A stretch of 64,000 nt of DNA from Macrothele yani (GCA_039090855.1 CM077011.1:30223001-30287000); one strand, 5' to 3'; shown: positions 43,276 through 54,179, numbered from the stretch's first letter. Translations and numbers: made by a program. Notes: generated by a model not told the origin, from the letters alone.

Positions 43276-43931
43276 ACAACATGCGCTGGAAGTGGCCACC
43301 GTTTGCGTCCAGACAGCATTGAACCCGGCGCTGTCTGCCAGCCAGCAGGAGTGCTCCTTAGTGGCAGACACATTCCTAAGTGTGGCGCCACTGAGGAGCA
43401 GTCCGCCAGACAACCGGACACGCCTCTCTGCTGCTTTGTTATGCCACTTCACTGAGTGTGGCTAGACAATACGGTTGTTGATAGTGAGTGTTCCTGTTCG
43501 TGGCTGTTCGCGTACGTGTGAAAATGTATCGATATACTCTGGAGGAGAGAGTGTTTATTGTTCGCACTTATTGGAAAACAAAAGCGATAAAGTCTTGTCA
43601 ACAGCAATTCCTGGAGAGGTTTGCAGGCAGATATCCGCCGAGCAAATCCACCATCTGGGCATTGTCGAAGAAATTGGAAACCAAGGGGACTTTATAAGAC
43701 GACCATGCAGGAGGTCGTCCACAAATTTCCTAGGAAACGATTCATATTATAAACGGCTGACTACGTGCGTCTCCCAGGAAGTCACTTCACAGACTGTCAC
43801 AGGAAATGGAGTTGTCCAAAAGCACTTGTCAACGTGTTGTGAAAAAAGCGAAGCTTCATGCGTACCGTATCTCAGTGGTCCACGAACTCAAAGAGCCTGG
43901 CCACGTGAAACGAGTGACATACTGTGGATGG

Positions 43932-44094
43932 TGTGACGTGTCTGCCCCGCAGGACGCACACGACATAAAGGCAGATAGCAGCGAGGCAGAACGTCTGCGT
44001 AGCTCAGTTGGTAGAGCGACTTGTTCCGGAATAAGTGGACTCGGGTTCGATCCCCGGCGTGGACCAAAAATGACGGAGAGATTTATTTCGTTAT
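43932..44094 (+). repeat. TRIM-B 5' LTR
   Basis: Begins TGTGACGTGTCTGC and ends TTCGTTAT. It contains the tRNA-like unit 43994-44066. Confidence 0.9.
43994..44066 (+). promoter_or_regulatory. tRNA-like unit with Pol III A and B boxes in LTR
   Basis: 73 nt ending in CCA. Box A is TAGCTCAGTTGG and box B is GGTTCGATCCC, both canonical. The D stem GCTC/GAGC and T stem CGGG/CCCG pair perfectly. The anticodon arm (ACTTG..TAAGT) has an 8-nt loop and the acceptor stem pairs poorly, so it is a tRNA-derived promoter unit rather than a tRNA gene. The same unit is at 44410-44482 in the 3' LTR. Confidence 0.8.
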
Positions 44095-44347
44095 AATGGC
44101 TGCCGGATGACCAGGCCGTTAAAGATCTCGCAATGGTGTGATGTTCTTTCCACACCGCGAGACAAGACAATAGGAGAATCCCTTCTTCAGCGCTTCGAAA
44201 AATAAATGTGTGTGACGTTGCATTCCACACACCAGATTGACTGGGAGTTCTCAAGTGCACGTTCTACAGCGGATGGCTGCCTACGACGATTCATGGTCAC
44301 GGCTGACCCGTGGGCCATGCCCCCGGCCCTCTTTCGAAGGGGGGAGA

Positions 44348-44510
44348 TGTGACGTGCCTGCCCCGCAGGACGCACACGACATAAAGGCAGATAGCAGCGA
44401 GGCAGAACGTCTGCGTAGCTCAGTTGGTAGAGCGACTTGTTTCGGAATAAGTGGACTCGGGTTCGATCCCTGGCGTGGACCAAAAATGACGGAGAAATTT
44501 ACTTCGTTGT
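44348..44510 (+). repeat. TRIM-B 3' LTR
   Basis: 163-bp partner of the 5' repeat, ending TTCGTTGT and followed by AATGG. Confidence 0.9.
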
Positions 44511-46020
44511 AATGGTTTCAGACATTTCTTCGAGAAAATCCAGGCATTCTGGACTAGACGTGGTTCTCGGACGAGGCGTGGTTTCACCTGTCCGGATACG
44601 TCAATTCTCAAAATTTCCGTATTTAGGCCAATGAAGATCCCAAAGCGGTACATAAAGAACCCCTTCATTCACAGAAAATTGGTGTTTGGTGTGAGATGAC
44701 CCGGCGCCGCATAATTGGTCCCATCTTCTTCGATATAGCCATCACAACAGCTGCATATATGGAAATCTTCAATACCTTTGTCAATCAATTGGACGACGAA
44801 GAACTCTCCATTGGATTTTACCAGCATGATGGAGCGACATCACACACATCAGTATGGACGAAATTCAGTCCTTTTTCGGCGGTCGCGTCATTTCGAAGCG
44901 TCTATGGCCACCGCGCTCGCCCTATCTGACGCCTCCTGATTACTTTTTATTAGGAATCTAAAAGGGAGAGTTTACCAAAAGGAACGCGAATCATAGATGC
45001 CTTGAAAGCTAACATCACCGAAGAAATTCAGGCAGTGACGTGCTGGCAAGGATTTTCCACAATACGGTGCGACGGGTTTAATGCTGTCTGGACGCAAATG
45101 GTGGCCACTTCCAGCACATGTTGTTATGTCATCACATTTCGCACGAAATGCGGTAAGTCCACTTCAGATTTCGTTGCAATATCTTCGTTAGTGTTAATAT
45201 TATTTAAGAAATGCTGGGTTCGGTAGCGAGTGAAACAGATGCCCTGTGTTATAGGTACGTATCATTTGCTCACTTTCTTACAGTAATTATTGAAACTGTC
45301 GTCCTTCATTTGCAAGACACAACTTGTTGTACACATGTTTTCAAACACATAATGTGCGAGAGTCAAGAAGTCTCTCCGCTGTAATGGTAAGGCTAATTTT
45401 GATTTTAATCCACCTAATTTTGATGGCGCTGCAGTCAAAAATTTTGAATTATGCAACTTTATGTTTAATTTCAGTTTTTGGTGTTTTCTTGATAACATAT
45501 CAAGCTTTAGAACGTGTTTCACTGCAACACCAATTTTCACAAATTTATGATGAGTTGAAAGTTTCCAAAATGTTTTCATCATTGCCCTCCAGAAGTAAGG
45601 TACAATTTTCCTCTTTTGAGGACACTCTTCCTTCATATTGCATGACAAATCATTTTTTAGTCCGCGAGGGTACCAGTATCGAGAACAAATCTTTTGCTTT
45701 TCAAAAATAAAACGGAAATAAAAGCAAGTCGAAATTGGAATCAGGAAAACCGTGACCGGACCCGTTTGACCCGCTAGAAATTGTCGACCCGTTGACCCAT
45801 GGCCAGTTTCCACCTCTGAGCACTGTAAGAAATAAGTGGTGTGAATTTACAGAAAATTCCTGAAAATGACATTCTGCAAAGTTGCCGGTAAATATCCGTC
45901 TTTTAAAGGTATTTCCGTTTTTAAAATCTGCCGTTTCTTTTTGACTTGCGTATTTTCACGGATTTTTTCCGTAATCACTAGTTCCGTTTATTTCAAAAAA
46001 GCCCGTTTCAAGTTATTCCG

Positions 46021-46239
46021 GCCGCCCCGGTGGCGCAGTGGTCTAAGCGATGGCCTCTGATCATTCGTCCGAAAGGGGTCCGGGTTCGAATCCCGGTGAG
46101 GCATGGATGTTGTGTTTGTCTTACGGCACTGGCTCTCTCCCTTCCCTGGAGCCAGTGACCCTAAATTAGGGACGGGCGACTGCTTATAGCCCATTGAGTT
46201 GCTCACGGTGGTCGTTAAACCTCCAATTAAAAAAAAAAA
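46021..46239 (+). mobile_element. SINE family 1, copy 10
   Basis: Near-consensus copy with the exact duplication AAGTTATTCCG (46010-46020 and 46240-46250). Probably young. Confidence 0.96.
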
Positions 46240-46294
46240 AAGTTATTCCGTATTTAGACAGGAATTTCGCAAACCCTTACGCAAGAGAATCCTT

Positions 46295-46370
46295 TTGCTC
46301 CAGTGATCGAGCCCAGTTCCTTTGGGTTGAAGCCGCATGTCTTAACCGCTGAGCCAGAAACTCACAGGAA
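46295..46370 (-). repeat. tRNA-like sequence
   Basis: The minus strand reads TGGCTCAGCGGTTAAGAC (box A-like) and GGGCTCGATCACT (box B-like) at tRNA spacing. No clean cloverleaf, so probably a SINE head. Confidence 0.5.
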
Positions 46371-47238
46371 TCACATTCACGTTTAGGGTAAGATTAATTG
46401 GGCGACGATAAAATTTTCTTCATTAATATGAGTGATTTAGTCATTTTATTTTCTATTGGAGCTTATTATTTTTTGAATGCGTTTGTAATAATTTGTTTTT
46501 TTCTGTAGGAAGTCTTATTACAAATTACGTATTTTTTTTCATCATGATTTTGTGAAGCAACAGGATTGTTACACCTCATAAATTTTAATTTGCAGGAAGA
46601 TATCTGTTTCTTATTATGACATCAGTAATTATTAAACGAACCGATACGGATGTTCTCAAACAAAATTTCTGGCTGCTAAATTGAACGCTGCAGTATCTAC
46701 AACTTATTAATCTACCGCTGCTCAATAATGTGCTGACAAATCCCGCTTAGTATTTTTTTTTCCAGGTAGCACAACGTCTTCTATTCTTGAAAGACCGTGG
46801 CTCAGTGTTGGATTTATGTCAAATTGCAAAGCTGTGCTACCTGGCTTCCTTGGTGGAATAAGAAGAGATCCTGGCTGTCACGCATGCGACGATACTGATT
46901 TATTGTTGAGTTACCAAGATTCAAGTCCGTGTGTGTGGAGCGAAAGTTTAGATTAAAGAAAAAGGGGACACGTCACTCGGCGACTGGGTTCTCACATATG
47001 GAATAACACAATTATGAGCAATGCAAAACTTTTATGGCAGTGTGACTTTTCGTTCACCTTGTACATCAGCTTTAGAAATAGTATCGCAAAAAAAAAAAGA
47101 ATGTTGTTATATTGTAAAACGTACTTTTTGTTAATATTAAATATATTTAGCACTGAATGACTTATTTTTTTAACAACTGATTTTTTTTTAATAAAAGTTG
47201 CCTACGCAAAACTTTCAAGCCTGTGAACGGTTACATTA
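46371..47238. other. Unannotated stretch
   Basis: Nothing recognised. Confidence 0.4.
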
Positions 47239-47246
47239 TTTGAGAT

Positions 47247-48448
47247 CAGTGGCGTAGGAACGCTCTTGATTTAAGGGGGTACAAGCTCATGAACCTTACA
47301 TCTCAAGGATTAAGCCATCTATCGATGACCCCCTCCGAATTTTTTTTGGGGGGGGGTAGTTATTAGAGTTTTTATAAAATACGTATACTGATCAGGAATT
47401 CAGCCGAACGAACATTGTTATCATCATCATATTATTAATTATTACCATTATTATTTTTATTGCTGACAAAAAAGTTCACATTATTAATTTCTTATCAGAA
47501 AATCAATGAAGAAGGTTTTTTTTTTGTTTTTTTTTTTTTTTTTGTGTGTTTTCTCTTGTTAATTTTTGTATTTTTTTCCATTAAAGTATTGAGCAGGGAC
47601 ATGTCAACATTAGGATAAATTTCTGTCAGCAGGGATTGGAAAAGAGGGATTTCTCAGGAAATGTTATATAACTATTTACAAGAACGAATTAAATTTCTTA
47701 TCATTTTCGTTTGCGTTAATAAAGTAAAACCGCAGTAAGGTAAAAACTGCTCTACCCGCGAAGATAGTACCATTGAAGCATTATGAAGTCTATTTTAAAA
47801 ACTTTGAACGATACATAGGCTGACAATTGATGTAAAAAGCACATTGGTCTGGTGCAAAGCTAAATGATGGTGGAGATATCGAGGAATTGGAGTTCTATGA
47901 TTGGTATGTGAAATCCGTAATGCAGTTGCTGTATTGCTACAGATCTTAAGACAGAAAACAGTTTTAGTGCCGGGGCTGCGGGCGCTGAAATGTCCACTTG
48001 TGCATTAATTTTTTTTTTTAAAGTGCAGAAATGACGACCTGATCAAGATGCATGGAATTTTAAGAGAAAAGAAACGCTGATCACAAGTATGTTATCAAGC
48101 CCTAGCCCTACCACATGCTGTTTGAAGTTATAAACAAAAACCTCGCACTCGTCGTTTCCCTGCAGAACTAATTTGCTGGAGTTTCCCAGATGGTTGGCCA
48201 GTTTTTGGTGGATGAAAAGCCTCCCACTACAAGCTTCGGATATAAAAAAAAACAACAGATGACCCGTGATATTTCTTTGAAAAAAAAGAGAATAAAAAAA
48301 AAATAAGTAGCATATAAATTTTACAGTTCACTCTTTATGAATGATTGGTTTGTGTTTGCTCATATCTGGGGGGGGGGTACAGTAGATATTAATGTACCCC
48401 TCTCCAAAATTGGGGGTACATTGTACCCCCCCCGTTCCTACGCCATTG
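47247..48448. mobile_element. Non-autonomous hAT-like element with exact 8-bp TSD
   Basis: Left end CAGTGGCGTAGGAACG, right end the inverse of CAATGGCGTAGGAACGG, flanked by exact TTTGAGAT (47239-47246 and 48449-48456). Length 1202 bp. Homopolymer-rich (poly-G, poly-T) with no transposase recognised. Confidence 0.9.
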
Positions 48449-48456
48449 TTTGAGAT

Positions 48457-49450
48457 GATTTTAATTGGCGATGAATAAGCAGGGAAGGGTGTGTTATTTT
48501 TCGCGAAATGCCACAAAAGAGATGGGTACAATTCTTTGTTTCAAAAAGATCTCTTTTTAATTGTTACCTTACAAAAAAAATAATCTTTTTAATTGTTAAG
48601 AAAAAATTAATCAGGTAGAAGGTGACCCGTAGAAACCCTTTCACAAATGAACAAATAGTTCCACAAATTAGGCCCCCCCCCTTCCGTCACGTAAAGTAAA
48701 GGGGGTTAGAAGTTAAACAAAGATGGATCGATATTTTTAAAAAGAGAATTGAGTCTGCGTCCCCGTGAGACGTGGACACGCCTTCGACCAAATAAATTTC
48801 CATCTCTTGGCTCGTGGTTTGTCACTGGGCTGTCACTCCCCGTCACGATCTCGTCCCCGACACTGCCCGGAACCCGGAACCGACACCGTCGGTGGAGAAA
48901 ATGAGGTCTTTTAGCTGTCACGTGATCAACGCCAAAAAGCAATTCATTTCTCCGTTTCTCAAAAGGCAGAAATTCGCCGAGAGAGATGTTCAAAGCCCGC
49001 CGACGTTTCCATTCGAATACCAGACAAATGGAAAAGGCAAGAAGGAAGGGTGGGAGAGGTAGTGGCACAGGGGGAAGCAAGGGTAGGTGTTGGTGGCCAG
49101 TTTCGTTAACTCAGGTCGAGACCCACAGAAAACGACATATTTGTTCTGTTTCTAGTTTGGATAATCACTTCAATCGTCGGCGGTGAATAGCGAAGGTCAA
49201 AGGTCAACCAGTGATGAGTCTGGCAGTTGTGCGTGTAAAGAAGCAGCCCCAAGGGACTGACTGCATTGACGACTTTCTTGCAAATAGAGATACGTGTTTC
49301 GCGGATTGCAAATTATTATTCTGTAAACTAGATCACAGAGGTTTTATTCCCTACTTCTGCTTTCAAGGATGCAATATTTCGTAATTTTTTTTACTTATCT
49401 GTGTTCTCAAACTACATAATTATCTATCTGGTTAGCTTTCTGATGCATAT
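48457..49450. other. Unannotated stretch
   Basis: Overlapping frames on both strands at 48706-49186 have no recognised domain. Confidence 0.4.
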
Positions 49451-49455
49451 ACACT

Positions 49456-49540
49456 GGTGTCCAAAATTAACGCGACAAACACAAAATCAGGAATAACGCA
49501 AAATTCACTCGACAGAGTTTAATGACAGTTTGTACAGAAA
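49456..49540 (+). repeat. Tc1-like terminus fragment
   Basis: TACACTGGTGTCCAAAATTA followed by ACGCGACAAAC is a Tc1-type terminal sequence. It is cut off by RTE-5 at 49541, and no partner was found. Confidence 0.5.
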
Positions 49541-49816
49541 TCATAATCATCAAACATTATCAATCCACTGCTGGATGGTTTCCCCAATTTTCTTCCGCAA
49601 CGGTCTATCTTGCGCCAGTCTCCTCCATGTCCCTCCCGCATGTGTTCGAATTTCATCCAGCCACCTCCTATGTGGTCTTCTTCTGGGACTTTTCCTGTCG
49701 CTTGGAATCCAGTCTAGAATTTCGGTTGTCCATCGGTGGTTCGTTCTTCTGGTAACATGTCCGGGCCATTGCCATTTCAGGGATTTTACTCTCATCATGA
49801 TGCCTTCCACTCTTGT
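49541..49816 (-). pseudogene. Short 3' fragment of RTE (RTE-5)
   Basis: The minus strand matches the last ~270 bp of RTE-2: GIMMRVKSLKWQWPGHVTRR, then DRKSPRRRPHRRWLDEIR, to the tail. Heavily 5'-truncated. Confidence 0.9.
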
Positions 49817-49843
49817 ACTAAGTATGCATCACCTACGTACACG

Positions 49844-50947
49844 CACACCGATGAAGCATTATATTATGACCACCTACCTAATAAGGTGTAGGACCCTTCT
49901 TAGCCTGCAAAACAGCAGCCACTCGGCAAGGCATCGCTTCGATGAGGTGGCAATAGATATCCAGGGTTCCTGTACCATGACGTCAGCAGTAGGCCCTCCA
50001 GTTCCTGTACATTTCGGTGAGGTGGTGACTTAGCGCGAATCCGCTTTTCCAAGTCGAACCACAAATGTTCGATAGGGTTCATGTCAGGTGAATTTGGAGG
50101 CCAGAAAAAAAACAGAAAGTCACCAGCATGTTCCTGGAACCACTCCTTGACGATTCTGGCAGTGTGGCAGGGCACTTTACCCTGTTCGTAAAGGCCATCA
50201 CCAGCAAGGAACACAGTTGCCATGAATGGGTGAACTTGGTCCTCAACGATGTTCAGATACCTGTCAGCTGTCAGGCATTGTGCAATTGAAATAATGGGGC
50301 TTAAAGTGTCCCTAGAAAACATCGTCCACAGCATAACACCGCCGCCTCCGCCCAACAGTGCATTCAGGTCCAATCTTGATTATCTTGAGCCCATTTCATG
50401 CGTTGTTGACAATGACGTGCAGTGAGCATGGGGACCCCGCTGTGTCTTCGGCTACGCAGGCCCATGCGCAGAAGGCTGCGATGAGCTGTGTGCTATGACA
50501 CATAGCCCTGATTACCACTATTGTACCTGCGTGTGATTTGTTGCATTGTGGCCCTGCGGTCGCTGTGAAAAATGCGCAAAAGTCTCCGCTCCTCAATGGC
50601 ATCAATGGTCTGCGGATGACACACTGTTGGACAACGGTTCGTCGTTTGGCAAGCTGCGCACCACTTTTGATGTGTACTCACCACAGCGGCACGTGAACAA
50701 CCCACAAGTCACGCCGTTTCCGAGTTCGCAGTCCCGAGGCGCCATGCCATCACAATTTGTCCTTTATCAAACTCCGATAAATCGGCAGCTTTTCCCGTTC
50801 TGACTTCGAACCCTCTACTAACCGAAAGCCGGTCCTTGGTTTGTTTACATACTGCTCTATGAACTTCACCTGCGCCGCCGTTAGGTCTCCAGGTGCGCTC
50901 ATTTCTGTAGGCTGGTGGTGGTCATAATGTAATGTCTCATCGATTTA
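49844..50947 (-). mobile_element. Tc1-like transposon, decayed
   Basis: Left end ...CGATGAAGCATTATATTATG and right end, the inverse of CGATGAGACATTACATTATG. Both continue ACCACC. It contains a broken transposase on the minus strand. The outer edges are approximate. Confidence 0.8.
49905..50750 (-). pseudogene. Tc1-like transposase with central deletion
   Basis: The minus strand from about 50747: MAWRLGTANSETA-stop, then CHPQTIDAIEERRLLRIFHS and RRATMQQITRRYNSG (HTH region, like the fragment at 12617-13350). It then jumps directly to GGGGVMLWTMFSRD, so the segment with the first catalytic Asp is missing. The second Asp motif is altered (EQGKVPCHTA in place of QDNxPCHTA). The Glu motif WPPNSPDMNPIEHLW is intact. 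Confidence 0.88.
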
Positions 50948-51057
50948 TATCGATAACGCTGCAATGCACAACAGAAAAGCAATGACATCACCGCATGAAG
51001 TGGAAGCATGGGAATGACAGCATGGAAGTCCAATAGTGATGCAGCAAGTGGCGTGGA

Positions 51058-51378
51058 TTTTAAGGAGCTAATAGTGAGTAGGATTTTCCCGAACAGCAAT
51101 ACAGCTCGCACAACGAGCTCTCGTACTGTTTACAAGGCCGTGAGTGAGAGTTTGTGGCAATAAGTGGGACTCCTCCAGCAAAGCGCGTCGGAGTCCCGGG
51201 AGGATTCTGGGATGGGTGCTGCCGGCCTGAAATTGCTCTTCCCAAGGCGTCCCAGGCAAGCTCTATCGGATTCAGCTCCGGAGATCTCGCTGGCAACTCC
51301 ATCCTGTGAATATCTTTACTTACCAGGTATTCGTCGACAAGTCGAACCCTATGGGGGTGGGCGTTATCGTACAGAAAA
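51058..51378 (-). pseudogene. Tc1-like transposase C-terminal fragment
   Basis: The minus strand reads LYDNAHPHRVRLVDEYLVSK (second Asp) and ELPARSPELNPIELAWDALG (Glu), with exactly 34 residues between. It ends NSHSRPCKQYESSLCELYCC before a stop. It joins abruptly at 51378 to a mariner fragment on the other strand. Confidence 0.85.
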
Positions 51379-52240
51379 AGACTCTCTTGGAAGCCATATG
51401 CAGAGCAGTAGGATGTTTACACCTTGGATATTCGGTGACAGAAACGCATGAAAAACTGACAACTGTTTATGGTGAAAATGCTGTGACCCATAAGACAGTG
51501 TTTAAGATGTTTGCCATGTTTAAAGATGGAGCTCCTTCCATCAAAGAAGAATCTCGTCGTGCAAGACTATCAACGGCGGTGACCGACGACAACGTCATGG
51601 ATATTTGCGCCATGATCAGGAAAAACTGACAAATTGCAGCAGATACTGATCTGTCGTTTGGCTCTGTTCAAGCCATCCTCACTGATAAATTGAAGATGTT
51701 AGTGCCAAGTTCATTCCTGGTCTTCTGAACGACGACTAGAAAAACAATCGTGTCACAATTTCGTCAGAGTTGTTAAAACGTACAACAGCAGATGCTAACT
51801 TTTTACGGACAATTGTGACGGGGGATGAAAAAGTTCTTAGTGGGGAAACCTGTTCCTCCCCAAGAGCCAAGAAAGCACGTCGGTCTCGATCTCACGTTAA
51901 AGTCCTGCTTGGGTCATTTTTCGATATCGAAGGATTGGTGAAACGGGAATTACTACCATGTAGGTCCAGTGTTAATGCTGTACGTTAATTCTTGGCTGCA
52001 AAATCCATTCCAATGCTCTCTCACCCCTCTTATTCACCAGACTTAACACTGAGTGATTTTTGGCTGTTTCCACAAATTAAGACAATTATGAATTGTAAAC
52101 GTTTTGACTCTGTGGAAGACATGAAAGGTAATGTAACGAGGGAATTAAAGCGCATTCCGAAACAAGACTTTTATCGGTGCTTCAAACAATGACAGAGGCT
52201 GTGGAAGAAGTATCTGTGTGCTGAAGGGGATTAATTTGTG
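51379..52240 (+). pseudogene. mariner transposase, decayed
   Basis: LEAICRAVGCLHLGYSVTET, HKTVFKMFAMFKDGAPSIKE and STAVTDDNVMDICAMIRKN-stop cover the N-terminal half. Then come FLRTIVTGDEK (first Asp), SPRAKKARRSRSHVKVLLGS with FFDIEGL, and AAKSIPMLSHPSYSPDLTLS with DFWLFP (third Asp). The segment with the second Asp (HDNAPAH) is missing. Several stops and frameshifts. Confidence 0.88.
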
Positions 52241-52384
52241 TAACTCTACTATTAAATTTCTGCCTTCAGTAAAAACATTAACTTTACTTTTTTTCTTTAT
52301 CATACCTTGTATTTCCTCATGTCGTCCAGGTTTTTGGCCATGAAATAAATTAAAGAACTCAAAAGTACTTATTAAATAAAAATC

Positions 52385-53130
52385 GTTCAATACTCGAAAG
52401 GCATCCGTTAAAGAGACATCATTAAACTCATTCCATAGTATTTATTAAACGGAAGTAGTGAAACGTGTTTAAACGCTCAAAATGAAAGAGAAACGACCCA
52501 ACACTTTCGAAAGTATCCATTAAAAGAAAAAAGCTCAACTCACGAAGAAGTATCCTTCAAAGACAAAAGATCCAAAGTATTTCAAAGGATCCTTCATAAA
52601 CAATAGATCTCAGTCACATGCACGTATGCGTACAATGAAGGAAGACAATGCATTTCGTTTCAAGACACCCATTCAAATCGGAACAATGAGAAGAATTAAA
52701 AAAAGATTTCCAGAAAGTTCAAGCTGTCTGATTCATACGAAACATAATGAACCAAATGTCTTGAAATATAACTTAAAGGAAGAAATTATCCTAAGCTTTC
52801 AAGAACATTCTTATACAGATATAATACCACTCAAGGGAAACGACAGCACTGTTCGTTAAAAGGGAGTTCCTCAATGAATTCCAAGATCTGCCTTAAAACA
52901 GAAACTGGTCAAGTTACCAAAAGTATCCGTTTAAGAGAAATGATCCGACACCCGAAGATGTACCCATTAAAAAGATACCGTACAAAGCACTGAAAACAAT
53001 ACATTGAAGTGAAGTAGTTTTTCATTGAATCTGCACAAATACAATAAGTGCAAACGGATTCCTTAAAGAACTATAGCGCGGGCTTTCAGAAATACCCATT
53101 TAAAGATAATGGATTCCATGTATCCAAAGA
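52385..53130 (+). repeat. Degenerate short-period tandem region
   Basis: The motif AAAGTATCC(A/G)TTAAA(A/G)A recurs irregularly (about 52398, 52511, 52547, 52583, 52918, 52957, 53060, 53090), suggesting an old, eroded tandem array. Confidence 0.5.
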
Positions 53131-54172
53131 ATCAATTGAATCATCATCAACCAAAGGAAGAAATATTCTTCATAATACATGGGAAATCGATAGAATATTG
53201 AAAGCAAACAGAATATAAATTCTGAATTTGCTTGTACCACTTACTGGTCATCCACAGATAAATCAATGAATGAAGAAATATTCCTCATAATACATGGGAA
53301 ATCGATAGAATATTCAAAGCAAACAGAATATAAATTCTGAATTCGCTTGTAACACTTACTGGTCATCCACAGATAAATCAATGAAGGAAGAAATATTCCT
53401 CATAATACATGGGAAATCAATAGAATATTCAAAGCAAACAGAATATAAATTCTGAATTTGCTTGTACCACTTATTGGTCATCGACAGATAAATCAATGAA
53501 GGAAGAAATAATCCTCATAATACATGGGAAATCAATAGAATATTCAAAGCAAACAGAATATAAATTCTGAATTCGCTTGTAACACTTACTGGTCATCCAC
53601 AGATAAATCAATGAAGGAAGAAATATTCCTCATAATACAGGGGAAATCGATAGAATATTCAAAGCAAACAGAATATAAATTCTGAATTTGCTTGTAACAC
53701 TTACTGGTCATCCACAGATAAATCAGTGAAGGAAGAAATATTCCTCATAATACATGGGAAATCGATAGAATATTCAAAGCAAACAGAATATAAATTCTGA
53801 ATTCGCTTGTAACACTTACTGGTCATCCACAGATAAATCAATGAAGGAAGAAATATTCCTCATAATACATGGGAAATCGATAGAATATTCAAAGCAAACA
53901 GAATATAAATTCTGAATTTGCTTGTACCACTTACTGGTCATCCACAGATAAATCAATGAAGGAAGAACTATTCCTCACAACACATGGGAAATCGATAGAA
54001 TATTCAAAGCAAACAGAATATAAATTCTGAATTTGCTTGTACCACTTACTGGTCATCCACAGATAAATCAATGAAGGAAGAAATATTCCTCATAATACAT
54101 GGAAAATCGATAGAATATTCAAAGCAAACAGAATATAAATTCCGAATTTGCTTGTACCACTTACTGGTCATC
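53131..54172 (+). repeat. 115-bp minisatellite, nine copies
   Basis: The phrase TTACTGGTCATCCACAGATA recurs every 115 bp (53246, 53361, 53476, 53591, 53706, 53821, 53936, 54051, 54166). Units differ at only a few positions (TTTGC/TTCGC, TACCAC/AACACT). The unit length is not a multiple of three and contains stops. Confidence 0.95.
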
Positions 54173-54179
54173 CATGCAA

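Larger units (their letters stand above)
43932..44510 (+). mobile_element. TRIM-B: miniature LTR element with tRNA-like domain in each LTR
   Basis: Two 163-bp direct repeats (43932-44094 and 44348-44510; 157 of 163 identical by hand count) flank 253 bp of non-coding sequence. A PBS-like TGGCTGCCGGATGACC starts two bases after the 5' repeat. The purine tract GAAGGGGGGAGA (44336-44347) abuts the 3' repeat. Flanks GATGG (43927-43931) and AATGG (44511-44515) are a 5-bp duplication with one change. Removing the insert and one flank restores the mariner reading frame. High LTR identity makes it younger than TRIM-A. Confidence 0.9.
43524..45030 (+). pseudogene. mariner-like DDxD transposase interrupted by TRIM-B
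   Basis: ATG at 43524: MYRYTLEERVFIVRTYWKTK, then FAGRYPPSKSTIWALSKKLE (DUF4817-type DNA-binding domain). It continues through VVKKAKLHAYRISVVHELKE to VTYCGW, where TRIM-B enters. Skipping the insert and one duplication, the frame resumes FQTFLRENPGILD-stop-TWFSDEAWFHLSGY (first Asp), then NSQNFRIWANEDPK-like and IGVWCEM. FYQHDGATSHTS (second Asp) and PYLTPPDYFLLG (third Asp) follow. Stops and a late frameshift show that it is dead apart from the insertion. Confidence 0.9.
42986..45250 (+). mobile_element. mariner-like element with long inverted repeats
   Basis: Ends match for about 175 bp once a nested SINE is ignored: CGCTACCGAACCC(G/A)GC, AATATTAACACTAA(T/C)GAAG, GTGGACTTACC, AAATGTGATGACATCAC and GGAAGTGGCCACC. 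The element encodes a DDxD-type transposase relic. Later insertions are SINE-4 (43117-43275, in the left repeat) and TRIM-B (43932-44510, in the coding region). Confidence 0.85.
42815..45820. mobile_element. Element with GACCCG-rich ends, hAT-like, opened by a mariner
   Basis: The left end AGAGTTGGAAAAGGGTC, with GACCCGACCCGG-rich sequence, mirrors the right end, the inverse of CAGAGGTGGAAACTGGCC with GGGTCAACGGGTC. Flanking duplications were not found. A minus-strand frame of 183 codons (45262-45813) has no recognised domain. The call rests on end symmetry only. Confidence 0.45.

Noticed and set aside
43994..44066. Genuine tRNA gene
   Set aside because: The A and B boxes and the D and T stems are good, but the acceptor stem pairs poorly, the anticodon loop has 8 nt, and the unit lies inside duplicated LTRs.
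45262..45813. 183-codon minus-strand frame
   Set aside because: It begins inside the GACCCG-rich element end and has no recognisable motif. It might be a decayed transposase but I cannot support this.
48706..49080. 124-codon minus-strand frame
   Set aside because: No domain. Overlapping plus-strand frames of similar length make it unlikely to be a gene.
53131..54172. CRISPR-like array
   Set aside because: Contiguous 115-bp units with no unique spacers, in a eukaryotic context.
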